DNA of 64,000 bases from NCBI RefSeq assembly GCF_000348945.1, contig NZ_AOCK01000011.1:124001-188000 (forward strand), written 5' to 3'. Below the pieces are notes generated by a model, which was not told where the DNA came from, did no database searches, and saw nothing but the letters and a program-made list of their open reading frames with translations. This stretch comes from Paeniglutamicibacter gangotriensis Lz1y (GTDB taxonomy: Bacteria > Actinomycetota > Actinomycetes > Actinomycetales > Micrococcaceae). Shown piece by piece: positions 36,100 through 44,413 of the stretch (its first letter is position 1; each line of letters starts with the position of its first letter). Both the position numbers and the translations under genes were made by a program.

Positions 36100-37308
36100 C
36101 GGTGCTCGCCGCGGGCACGATGCTTTCCGCCTCCGCCGGGGCAGCCCCCCGCCCAGGATGACTGGGAGGCTGGCGCCTACCGCGGAGCCGTCGACGCGGT
36201 TGAATCCAAGGGCGCCAACAACCAAGATTCCCTCGAAGACGTCGTTTTCGACGATACAAACAAAAATTCCGTTCTTGACGGCAATCAACGGGGCCTAAAC
36301 GGCGTGGAAGTGTCCAACGGACGCAAAATCGCCACGACCGATGCGAAGGACCGCTACGAGCTGCAGGCTTTTGGAAACATGACCGTCTTCGTCACCCAGC
36401 CGCGTGGCTACCAGGTTCCGGTCGACGAGAACAACGTCGCCCAATTCTTCTACAACCACCTGCCCGAAGGATCCCCACAGCTGACGTACGGCGGGATCGC
36501 ACCCACCGGCCAGCTGCCGCAGGCAGTGAACTTCCCGCTGGCCGCGAGCAAGCTGACCCAGTCGCCCGGGCAGCATTGCGCCATCGGCGCCGATATCCAG
36601 TCCTGCAATCAGAAAGAGGTCGAGTTCGCCCGCAACGGAGTGTTCGCGGACCTCGCCGCACGCCAGGACTACGCCGGTTGCGGCGCACTCTTCATCGGCG
36701 ACCTGGTCGGGGACGACCTTTCGGTCTTCACCCAGACCCGCGAGCTGACTTCCATGCTCAACGGCCCGGCACGGTGACTGCCCGGGGTGCTGACCCTAGA
36801 CATCAAGAACATGTTGGTCACGGAGCGGTTCACTACGCGCGGGGGCGACGGTTCGGATCAGATGGTGCTGAGCCTGAACACCTCGAAGTACAGGGCCTGG
36901 TACGCCGAGAACATCACTAAACCCCGGAGTTCGGCTGACGAGCTGGAAAACCCGTTGGAGGTGTCGCGAGACGAACTGGCCGAACAGGCGTGGCTGACCA
37001 CGAATTTCTGGATGGGTTCCACCGGCTCCACGGTTGAGGCTGCGATAGACGGGGGCGGCCCGGTTGTTGCATCACGGACCCAGCAGCTGCGCGGGGAGGA
37101 CCCGCTCATCGGCGCCGAGTATTCGGACCCCGTGGCCATCATGGAGCAATTCGTCCACGGTGGTGGACTTGCCGATCGCTCCATGCACCTGTGGCGCTTG
37201 GCCCTGCCCGCCGATCTTGAGGTCGGAGAGCACACCGCCAAGGTCACCTCGACCGATGTGCATGGCCGAAAGTTCACCGAGACGTTGGTTTTCGAAGTCA
37301 CCAAGTAA
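36100..37308 (+). pseudogene. Calcineurin-like phosphoesterase, internally deleted
   Basis: Remnant of a secreted metallophosphoesterase. A signal-peptide-like Ala-rich stretch (LAAGTMLSASAGAAP) precedes the body in a different frame. From about 36148 the N-terminal beta-sandwich and the start of the phosphatase domain (GALFIGDLVGDDLSVF) read to a TGA at 36775-36777. The frame then continues unchanged into the C-terminal domain (LTLDIKNMLVTERF onward to 37308). The GNHD and later metal-binding motifs that should lie between are missing, so a large in-frame segment has been lost and the active site cannot form. Confidence 0.85.
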
Positions 37309-37337
37309 CTCCCTGCTTCACACGTTCACACACGCCA

Positions 37338-37373
37338 GCGGTGCGTCGCGGCCTTCGGGTCGCGGCGCACCGC
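37338..37373. terminator. Strong hairpin with TTCG loop
   Basis: A 16-bp GC-rich stem closed by a TTCG tetraloop lies between the phosphoesterase pseudogene (+) and the shikimate-dehydrogenase-like gene (-). It can fold in transcripts from both sides; no long T-run is present. Confidence 0.65.
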
Positions 37374-37378
37374 CGCTG
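37354..37378. repeat. Copy 1 of a 25-bp intergenic repeat
   Basis: This 25-bp unit, with core GCGGCGCACCGCCGC (itself a small hairpin), recurs at 38280-38304 with only about three differences. The two copies flank the shikimate-dehydrogenase-like gene. Confidence 0.5.
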
Positions 37379-37429
37379 CTTGTTCGGCGGCCCCGCGACC
37401 GTGCCCGGTTGCAGTTCCCATGCTCGATG

Positions 37430-38257
37430 TCAGGAGTGTTGTGTCTGCACCAGCATGAAGTCACGTGCAGCGTGCACCTGCTCCGGGGTAGGCGTCAGAC
37501 CGGTGTAGAGAACGAACTGTTCCACGGCCTGCAGCGTTGCAACATCGGCACCTGTCACCACCGGCTTCCCCGCGTCGCGCGCGGTACGGATGAGAGGGGT
37601 CTCAGCCGGCATGGCGACCACATCGAACACCATCTGGGCCGCGGCGACCTGCTCCGGTGTAAAGAGCATCCGATCCGCGTCCTGGCCACCGGCCATGCCG
37701 ATAGGGGTGACGTTGATCAGCAGTTCTGCGCCGTCGACGGTTTCTTGTGCCCACTCAAACCCATAGGCCTCGGCCAACTTTCGCCCGGCTGATTCGTTGC
37801 GGGCCACCACCACGACGTCGCCAAACCCGGAGTCCCGCAGCGCTGCCACCACTGCCTTGGCCATGCCACCGGAGCCCCGGACCACGGTTCGCAGTGCAGG
37901 AGAAACCTCGTGGGTCCGCAGCAGTTCAACCACCGCCGTGTAGTCGGTGTTGTGGGCAGTGAGCACGCCGTTGTCGTTAACAATGGTGTTCACCGACTCG
38001 ATGGCCGCGGCGGACGGGGCCAGATGGTCAACGAGCGGGATCACCGCTTCCTTATAGGGCATGGAAACGGCGGTTCCTCGGATGCCCAGCCCGCGGACGC
38101 CGGAGATGGCTTGGGCCAGGTCTGTGGGGGCGAAGGCCTTGTAGATCCAATTCAGGCCCAGCTGGTCGTACAGGTGGTTGTGGAACAGTGTCCCGTTGTT
38201 GCTGGGGCGCGCAGCCAACGAAATACAGAGTGTCATGTCTTTGTTCAGAATCGGCAT
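37430..38257 (-). CDS. Shikimate 5-dehydrogenase-like protein
   Basis: A 275-residue NAD(P)-dependent dehydrogenase of the AroE/YdiB superfamily. The substrate-domain lysine is in RGTAVSMPYKEAV, the conserved Asn-Asp pair in SVNTIVN and HNTDY, and the nucleotide-binding loop is VRGSGGMAKAVVAAL. The N-terminal shikimate-binding serines (normally S-x-S) are replaced by SNNGTLFHN, so the substrate is probably not shikimate, or binding differs. It stands alone on the minus strand, downstream of a FadR-type regulator by 56 bp, which may control it. A biosynthetic aroE is expected elsewhere in the genome. Confidence 0.85.
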   Translation of the reverse strand: MPILNKDMTLCISLAARPSNNGTLFHNHLYDQLGLNWIYKAFAPTDLAQAISGVRGLGIRGTAVSMPYKEAVIPLVDHLAPSAAAIESVNTIVNDNGVLTAHNTDYTAVVELLRTHEVSPALRTVVRGSGGMAKAVVAALRDSGFGDVVVVARNESAGRKLAEAYGFEWAQETVDGAELLINVTPIGMAGGQDADRMLFTPEQVAAAQMVFDVVAMPAETPLIRTARDAGKPVVTGADVATLQAVEQFVLYTGLTPTPEQVHAARDFMLVQTQHS

Positions 38258-38279
38258 GCTTCAGTCTAATCCGGCGGCA

Positions 38280-38304
38280 TTCGGGCTGCGGCGCACCGCC
38301 GCCG
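38280..38304. repeat. Copy 2 of a 25-bp intergenic repeat
   Basis: Second copy of the unit at 37354-37378, in the same orientation, placed between the FadR-type regulator stop and the shikimate-dehydrogenase-like start. It may act as a small terminator hairpin. Confidence 0.5.
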
Positions 38305-38313
38305 TTCGTATAT

Positions 38314-38994
38314 CTAACGCCCCGGCATCCAACCCATGCAGTAGTCAAGGTTCGCAATGACGGTGGCAACCGCGGCGTCCCCGTCCCCCGCCTCGATCGC
38401 CTCGAGAAGTTCCTCGTGGCCAGTGGTCAGGGCGCCATCGAAACCCGCTTCGAGCCGCTGGACCATTTTCGTCCCGTGGAAAACGTCCCCGAAACTGTCA
38501 TAAAGCTCGTGCAGCAGCGCATTGCCGGAGGCCTCGGCCACCCGCAGGTGGAAGGCCCAGTCGGCTGCGGACCAGGCCGCGTAGTCCTCGGCGGCCCAGC
38601 TATCGCGCCGACGCTCCAGCAAGTCCCGCAGCTCGGCCACGATGCCCTGAGTGGCCGAGGCGGCGGCGAGCCGGGCGGCCTGGGTGTCCAAGGCAAAGCG
38701 CACCTGCAGCACGTCCTCGTCTGTGTGCTCCCGGTAGACCCGTTGCGCAGTGCCGCTGATCTCGCTGGTGGCCCGGACGTAGGTGCCGTCCCCGCGAAGG
38801 ACCTCAAATAATCCGGCATGCGCCAGCGCCTTCACCGCCTCGCGCAGCGTGCCGCGCGAGACGCCGAGCTCGGCCACCAGTTCGGTTTCGGGTGGGATCT
38901 TCTCCCCCACCACCCAACGCCCGGAGGCGACTGCCTCACGCAGCCGGGCGACCACTTCGACGGCCAATGGCGGACGCAGACCCGGGACGCTCAT
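38314..38994 (-). CDS. FadR/GntR-family regulator (FCD domain)
   Basis: A 226-residue regulator. Residues about 5-75 are a GntR winged helix (PPETELVAELGVSRGTLREA), and residues about 90-215 are the all-helical FCD effector domain, with the acidic/His metal or ligand site suggested by DWAFHLRVAEASGN and TGHEELLEAIEAGD. Such proteins bind organic acids or sugars acids and repress nearby catabolic or transport genes. Its ATG overlaps the stop of the MFS carrier upstream by 4 bp (ATGA), so the two are translationally coupled; it likely regulates that operon. Confidence 0.92.
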   Translation of the reverse strand: MSVPGLRPPLAVEVVARLREAVASGRWVVGEKIPPETELVAELGVSRGTLREAVKALAHAGLFEVLRGDGTYVRATSEISGTAQRVYREHTDEDVLQVRFALDTQAARLAAASATQGIVAELRDLLERRRDSWAAEDYAAWSAADWAFHLRVAEASGNALLHELYDSFGDVFHGTKMVQRLEAGFDGALTTGHEELLEAIEAGDGDAAVATVIANLDYCMGWMPGR

Positions 38995-40319
38995 CGTGGA
39001 CCTACCGTTTCCGGATCAAGGGGCTCGGATGGCGGACGCCCGGAACCGCTGATCCGGTAGCCGAGGAATATTTGGAGCAGCGTGACACCCACAAGGATCA
39101 CCAGGGGAACGGTCCAGGAACCAAGCACGCCCTGCAGCAGCCCGAGCCCGAACGGACCCAGCGCGGCGATCAGGTAACCGACGGACTGGGCGAGCGTCGA
39201 AAGCGCCGTGGTCTCTGCGGCGTTGTTGCCGCTGCGGCTGATCATCAGCATCAGCAGCGGGAAGATGCCCAGCCCCAATCCGGTGAGCACCGAAGGAACT
39301 ACCGAGAATTCGACCGGGAGCAGCAACAGGGCCAGGAACCCCGCAACTGCGGCCCCACAAGTCAGCATGAACGCCGGGCGCAGCAACCGCGGCTTCGAGG
39401 CCATCCACAGCAAGAGCAGCACGGTGGGGATACTGATCGCTTGAACCAGACCGAGCATGAAGCCCGCGGTGGCAGGGTCCGATCCGCGCGAAATCAGAAT
39501 GTGCGGCAACCAGCTCAGCAGCGAGTAGACCAGTAGCGCCTGCACGCCGAACATCGAAGTGAAAAGCAGTCCCTTGCGGGTGGCCAGCATGGGCCACGGG
39601 GAGACGTGTGGTCCCGCGGGGCCCGTCTTGCGGCTTCCCGCAATGGCCAGCGGCAGGAAGACCAGCAGGGCCAGGGCCGCCGGGATGGCCCAGGCGGCCA
39701 GCCCGAGCGTGGGCGAGCCCAGGCTCGCAGCGACCGGCACGCTCAGTGCCGCGGCGCTGGTGGCACCCACCGACATGGTCACGGTGTAGGTGGCGGTCAT
39801 CGAGGCGGTGCGTTGCGGGTGGTGCTCACGGATGAACGAGGGCATGGCCACGTTGCAGATGGCCAGCCCGCACATCCCCAGCACGGTGCCGGCCAACAGC
39901 AGCCAGGTGGATTCGAAGGCGCGGACCGCCAGCCCCAGGGTGAGCAGCAACAAGGCGATCCCGATGGCACGTTCCAGTCCGGTGTGCTTGACCAGCCAGG
40001 CGGTTCCCGCCCCGGCAAAGGCGAAGCAAAGCACCGGGATGGTGGGCAACAACGAGGCCACGAGGGTGCCATAGCCCAGCAGGTTTTCCAGGTCGTGGAA
40101 GAGCGGTGCAGCGGACGCGATCCCGGCACGCAGGTTCAGTCCAACCAGCACCACCGCGGCAATCATCAGCGCCCCGGTGGTCCAACTGCTTCGGGTCGCC
40201 GGCAACGGAACAGCTGCCGGGGCCGCCACCATGGCTTCCACTTCGGTTGTCGCTTCGGCAAGAACTTCGGCGGGTTGCAGCGGGTGGGGCGGATTTCTGG
40301 TTGTCTCTGAACTCACCAC
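38991..40319 (-). CDS. CynX/NimT-type MFS transporter
   Basis: A 442-residue major-facilitator protein with about 12 helices, of the CynX/NimT group (cyanate and 2-nitroimidazole exporters in other bacteria). LVGLNLRAGIASAAPLFHDL in helix 1 and the WLPHILISRGSDPATAGFML segment are typical. The N-terminal 45 residues are cytoplasmic and polar. Start at one of two tandem GTG codons (40319 or 40316). It is translationally coupled to the FadR-type regulator downstream and divergent from a second carrier of the same group; the shared spacer has a candidate operator. Confidence 0.88.
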   Translation of the reverse strand: MVSSETTRNPPHPLQPAEVLAEATTEVEAMVAAPAAVPLPATRSSWTTGALMIAAVVLVGLNLRAGIASAAPLFHDLENLLGYGTLVASLLPTIPVLCFAFAGAGTAWLVKHTGLERAIGIALLLLTLGLAVRAFESTWLLLAGTVLGMCGLAICNVAMPSFIREHHPQRTASMTATYTVTMSVGATSAAALSVPVAASLGSPTLGLAAWAIPAALALLVFLPLAIAGSRKTGPAGPHVSPWPMLATRKGLLFTSMFGVQALLVYSLLSWLPHILISRGSDPATAGFMLGLVQAISIPTVLLLLWMASKPRLLRPAFMLTCGAAVAGFLALLLLPVEFSVVPSVLTGLGLGIFPLLMLMISRSGNNAAETTALSTLAQSVGYLIAALGPFGLGLLQGVLGSWTVPLVILVGVTLLQIFLGYRISGSGRPPSEPLDPETVGPR

Positions 40320-40327
40320 TAAACATT

Positions 40328-40335
40328 AGACGTCT
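40328..40335. promoter_or_regulatory. Candidate FadR-type operator
   Basis: An AGACGTCT palindrome within ATTAGACGTCTGACG lies just upstream of the MFS-gntR operon start, where autoregulation by a GntR-family protein is expected. The site is short and its identity is a guess. Confidence 0.3.
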
Positions 40336-40505
40336 GACGTTTGTTACGTCGAATTTCGTGCGTCGCATAGCGCCACACGGCGGCCCGGACACCCTCCGAT
40401 AAGCTGACAGCACGATCCCTTCTTTGCACGCTCAGCCGCTCCCGTCATCACCGAAAAATCCGAAGGAGCACCGCCACGCACCGCCACCCGTCCCCACGCA
40501 CCGCC

Positions 40506-41720
40506 TTGCCGTGGGTCATCGCGGGCATCGTGGTCGTGGCCTTGAGCCTGCGGGCACCGATCATCGCCCCCACCGCAGTGATCGGCGATATCCAAGCCGG
40601 CACGGGACTCTCGGCCGTGGGCGCAGGCCTGTTGACGGGCCTGCCGGTATTGCTGTTCGCACTGGCCACCCCGCTGGCCACGCGCAGCATCCGCCGTTTC
40701 GGCCCGGAGGCCACCATCATCCTGTGTCTGGCAGGAGTGCTGGCCGGAACCGTCATCCGCTCGACGGGCCCCTCTTCGGTGGTGCTGGCCGGAACCGTAC
40801 TGATAGGTGCGGCGATGACCCTGGGGAACATCGCGGTACCGGTGTTGATCCGCAGGGATGTTCCGTGGAACAAGATCCCCGCTGTCACCGGCGCCTACTC
40901 GGCCACCATGAACGTGGGTTCCATGGCCACACTGCTGGGCACCGCGCCGCTGGCCGGACTCGTCGGTTGGCGCTGGGCCATCGCTGCCTGGGGCGTGGTG
41001 ACTGCCGCAGGACTGGCCTATTGGCTGCTGCGGCAACGGCGCGGCCGCTTTGCCCCCACGCCCCGCGAATCCGCTGCCGCACTCGCCCCGGTGGACCCGG
41101 CGCTGCCCGAGGGTTCCGAGGCGACCGCCGCAAGCACACGCACCCCCGCGGAGCGAACCCGTTTCCGCCGGGTCGTCGGGCTGCTGGTCTTCGCCTTCTG
41201 TGGGCAGTCCGCCGCGTATTACGCAACGACCGCGTGGTTGCCCCTGCTGCTATCCGACACCCGGGGGCTGGCCCAAGCATCCTCCGGCGCGACGGCCTCG
41301 CTGTTCCAGATCGCGGCGGTCATCGGGGCGTTCGGGGTCCCGCTGTTGGCCGCACGGACAAAGCTGTGGATCGCCACCGCCGTCATCGCGCTGTTCTGGG
41401 TCACCCTGCCGATCGGACTGATCGTTGCCCCCGAGGCCTTCGTGCTGTGGGCGATCATCGGCGGCATCGCCCAGGGTGGCGGATTTACGGCGATCTTCTC
41501 GATCATTCCCCGTGTCGCCCACAACAACGCCGACACAGCCAGCGCCTCCGCCCGCATCCAGGCCGGCGGCTACCTCGCGGCCACCTGCGCCCCGCCACTG
41601 GCCGGCTGGCTGAACAGCATCACCGGGGCCTGGAACGCACCGCTGCTGCTGATCCTTGCAGCCACCCTCTCCTTTAGCATCGGATCCCTACTTGCGGTGC
41701 GCCTGACCGACCGACGTTGA
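40506..41720 (+). CDS. Second CynX/NimT-type MFS transporter
   Basis: A 404-residue MFS carrier of the same CynX/NimT group as its divergent neighbour (VVALSLRAPIIAPTAVIGDI in helix 1, GQSAAYYATTAWLPLLLSD mid-protein). The gene's start is odd: the only conventional start that gives full helix 1 is TTG 40506, which has no ribosome binding site, whereas GAAGGAG (40462-40468) is correctly spaced before an ACG at 40476 that would add ten residues (THRHPSPRTA). ACG may be a mutated ATG or a rare start. The substrate is unknown. Confidence 0.85.
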   Translation: MPWVIAGIVVVALSLRAPIIAPTAVIGDIQAGTGLSAVGAGLLTGLPVLLFALATPLATRSIRRFGPEATIILCLAGVLAGTVIRSTGPSSVVLAGTVLIGAAMTLGNIAVPVLIRRDVPWNKIPAVTGAYSATMNVGSMATLLGTAPLAGLVGWRWAIAAWGVVTAAGLAYWLLRQRRGRFAPTPRESAAALAPVDPALPEGSEATAASTRTPAERTRFRRVVGLLVFAFCGQSAAYYATTAWLPLLLSDTRGLAQASSGATASLFQIAAVIGAFGVPLLAARTKLWIATAVIALFWVTLPIGLIVAPEAFVLWAIIGGIAQGGGFTAIFSIIPRVAHNNADTASASARIQAGGYLAATCAPPLAGWLNSITGAWNAPLLLILAATLSFSIGSLLAVRLTDRR

Positions 41721-41761
41721 GCCGGCACCGTGCCCTACCGGGAATAGAGCAGGTGGACGCC

Positions 41762-42799
41762 GTGTTGGCCTACGTTGTGAAGAACATCGGATTCCTGTCA
41801 TTCGGCCACTGGACCGACCACCCGTCATCCGCCACGCGCAGCGCGTCTGACGCATTGCTGCAGGCCATCGAGCTGGCGGTCGCGGCCGAGGAACTCGGCG
41901 CTGACGGCGCTCACTTCCGCGTCCACCACTTCGCCCAACAGCATTCCTCCCCGTTCCCGCTGCTCGCAGCGATCGGGGCGAAAACCAGCCGCATCGAGAT
42001 CGGCACCGGCGTGATCGATATGCGCTACGAGAACCCGCTCTACATGGCCGAGGATGCCGGCGCTGCCGACCTGATCTCCGGCGGCCGGCTGCAGCTGGGC
42101 ATCAGCCGTGGTTCACCCGAGCAAGTCATCGACGGCTGGCGCCACTTCGGCTTCTCCCCCGCCGCGGGCGAGTCGGACGCGGACATGGGTCGGCGACATA
42201 CCGAACGCCTGCTGAAGGTTCTCACGGGCGAGGGTTTCGCGGAGCCGAGCCCGAATCCAATGTTCCCCAACCCTCCGGGTCTGCTGCGCGTGGAGCCGCA
42301 TTCGGAAGGTCTGCGCGAGCGCATCTGGTGGGGTTCGGGATCCAATGCGACGGCCGTGTGGGCCGCGAAGCTGGGCATGAATCTGCAAAGCTCCACGCTC
42401 AAGGACGATGAATCCGGCAAACCCTTCCATGTTCAGCAGGCCGAACAGATCGAGCTGTACCGGCAGGCGTGGAAGGATGCGGGGCATAGGCGTGAACCGC
42501 GCGTCTCGGTCAGCCGCAGCATCTTCGCCTTGACCGAAGACCGGGACTGGCAGTACTTTGGCCGCGACCGCCACAGTTCTGACCAGATCGGGAACATCGA
42601 CGCAAAGACGCGCGCGGTCTTTGGCAAATCCTACGCCGGGGAACCCGACGAGCTGGCCAAGATGCTGGAACAGGATCAGGCCATCGCCGCTGCCGACACC
42701 CTGCTGCTCACGGTCCCGAACCAGCTCGGTGTCGAGTACAACTCCCACGTGATCGAATCGATCCTCACTCACGTGGCACCGCTACTAGGCTGGCGCTAA
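41762..42799 (+). CDS. LLM-class flavin-dependent oxidoreductase
   Basis: A 345-residue luciferase-like monooxygenase family protein (F420 or FMN dependent). The N-terminal NIGFLSFGHW strand, EELGADGAHFRVHHF and the GTGVIDMRYENPLYMAEDAG segment are typical of the group often called luciferase-like or CE1758-type. SGGRLQLGISRGSPEQVIDG contributes the flavin phosphate site. The start is uncertain: GTG 41762 has AGGTGG at a suitable distance, GTG 41777 would give a conventional N-terminus. It follows the MFS carrier by 41 bp on the same strand and is probably cotranscribed. Confidence 0.85.
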   Translation: MLAYVVKNIGFLSFGHWTDHPSSATRSASDALLQAIELAVAAEELGADGAHFRVHHFAQQHSSPFPLLAAIGAKTSRIEIGTGVIDMRYENPLYMAEDAGAADLISGGRLQLGISRGSPEQVIDGWRHFGFSPAAGESDADMGRRHTERLLKVLTGEGFAEPSPNPMFPNPPGLLRVEPHSEGLRERIWWGSGSNATAVWAAKLGMNLQSSTLKDDESGKPFHVQQAEQIELYRQAWKDAGHRREPRVSVSRSIFALTEDRDWQYFGRDRHSSDQIGNIDAKTRAVFGKSYAGEPDELAKMLEQDQAIAAADTLLLTVPNQLGVEYNSHVIESILTHVAPLLGWR

Positions 42800-42893
42800 T
42801 CCCGCCGCCGGCGGGCGGAACCTTGCTGGTTCAACGCCGCGCCGGCACCTCCCGGCCCTAGCCAACGGTCTATTTGCTGTTGCACAATCAGGC

Positions 42894-43757
42894 ATGCATA
42901 CTCCTGATGACGAGAACCAGGGCCGGGACACGCTGCGCTACCTGCGCTTGATGCTCTTGGTCATTCCGCTCCTGCTCCTGGTGGCCATCGCCCTGTACAC
43001 CTGGTGGACCGGACGCATCGGGGACTCGATCAGCTCCTACTACCTCGGCCCGGCCCGGAACCTGTTCGTGGCGATGATGGTCTCCACCGGTGTACTGCTG
43101 GTCATCTACAAGGGGCCGCCACTGGAGGACCAGGCGCTGAACCTTGCCGGCTTCTACGCGATGTTCGTGGCCTTCGTCCCGGCCGGACTAGGCCAGACTC
43201 TGAGCACCTTGGACCCCACGGCGGAACGTGAGCTCATCCGCTCGATCCAGGTCTCCGTGGTGGCGGTGTTGGTGGTTGCGGTGGCGTTCGCATGGCTGGA
43301 GTTCAAGACCCGCAGCTGGTCTCCGAGCTCCCTGCTGCGGCGCACGGGATCGCGTTGGCTGGCCGCGGCAAGCACGCTGCTGGTGGCGGGTTTCCTAGTG
43401 CTGTTGCTGTGGAGGACGCTCGAGGGCAAGGATTTCGCCGGTGTCCACCTGTCCGCAGCCTTGCTCCTACTTATCAGCATGGGCATCGCGATCGCCAGCC
43501 ACTTAGGCAGCGGCAGTCTTGGTGATACCGACACCAGCGGCGGGCGGGCAACCCACTACGCGGGGCTGCTGATCCTGATGGCGCTGGGAGTGGTGGCTTG
43601 GGGTGTGCTGGCCGCTCTCGGAGTCAGTCAGGCGGTCTTCTTCATCGAGTGGTACGAGATCGCACTCTTTTTGTACTTCTGGTATCTCGAGGCCCGAAGA
43701 ACTTGGAATCCGGGCCCTGCCCCGGGCACCGCGCCGGGCAGACACACACCCGCATGA
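42894..43757 (+). CDS. Integral membrane protein of unknown function
   Basis: A 287-residue protein with about seven to eight hydrophobic helices (first at about residues 19-40) and a short proline-rich cytoplasmic tail. The loop GRIGDSISSYYLGPARNLF recalls DUF998-type membrane proteins, but I cannot assign it firmly. There is no enzyme motif. It lies 94 bp after the LLM oxidoreductase on the same strand, with a small GC-rich hairpin (42801-42815) between, so it is probably a separate unit. Its codon use fits the neighbours. Confidence 0.7.
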   Translation: MHTPDDENQGRDTLRYLRLMLLVIPLLLLVAIALYTWWTGRIGDSISSYYLGPARNLFVAMMVSTGVLLVIYKGPPLEDQALNLAGFYAMFVAFVPAGLGQTLSTLDPTAERELIRSIQVSVVAVLVVAVAFAWLEFKTRSWSPSSLLRRTGSRWLAAASTLLVAGFLVLLLWRTLEGKDFAGVHLSAALLLLISMGIAIASHLGSGSLGDTDTSGGRATHYAGLLILMALGVVAWGVLAALGVSQAVFFIEWYEIALFLYFWYLEARRTWNPGPAPGTAPGRHTPA

Positions 43758-43789
43758 GGCAAGGGCTGCCACCAGGGGAAACGACCCCT

Positions 43790-44345
43790 GCGCGGGTCAG
43801 GATGCTTCTTCGCGGCGGGCTCTTTCGTCACCGCCAGATCGACGACCGGACCGGTGTTGAACGCGGCGACGATCATGCGCTCCTGGGAATTCTTGGCCTG
43901 ATGCAAGGCCCGCAGCTCGGCGTGCTTCGCAGGATCACGAAGCCGATCCCCAGTGCCACAAACCAGATCGGGGTCAAGAACAGCGCCGACAGGGTGTCGA
44001 CCTGCGTGGTCAGCGCCCAGAAGATGAAGCCGAAAAGGCCAGGACCACGTAGGGCATGAACGTTCCGCCGGGTATCTTGAACTTGCTGCCCGCGTGCAGT
44101 TGCGGGCGGCGCTCGCGGTAGACCAGGTAGCTCACCAAGACGATCGACCAGACGAATATGAAGCACGGAGCCGAGATGGTGGTGACCCAGGTGAGCGCCG
44201 CCGCCACGCCGGCGAGCAGGAACATGCAGGAGAACAGCAGTGCGTTGCGCGGAACCTTGGTCCGGGAGAGCTTTGCGAAGCCCTTGGGAGCGTCGCCCTC
44301 CGCGGCCGTTGCAACTAGGCCCTTGGCCACCAGCCCAACCCGCGC
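43790..44345 (-). pseudogene. Amino acid permease C-terminal remnant
   Basis: The minus strand encodes pieces of the last third of an AAT-type amino acid permease. About 44345-44040 reads GFAKLSRTKVPRNALLFSCM through SIVLVSYLVYRERRPQLHAG. After a frameshift near 44040, another frame gives LFGFIFWALTTQVDTLSALF and IWFVALGIGFVILR. A third frame carries the cytoplasmic tail. The first two thirds of the gene are absent: the fragment abuts the end of the YkvI-like gene. It is clearly non-functional. Confidence 0.82.
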
Positions 44346-44413
44346 AAACCGGCCGCGGCGCAGGCCTGGGACCAGGGCCGCAGCCCTCCCACGCATTGGA
44401 GTTCCGCACGGGG

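Noticed and set aside
36775-36777. TGA in the phosphoesterase as a selenocysteine codon
   Set aside because: It falls where a large part of the catalytic domain is missing, no SECIS-like element is seen, and the family does not use selenocysteine.
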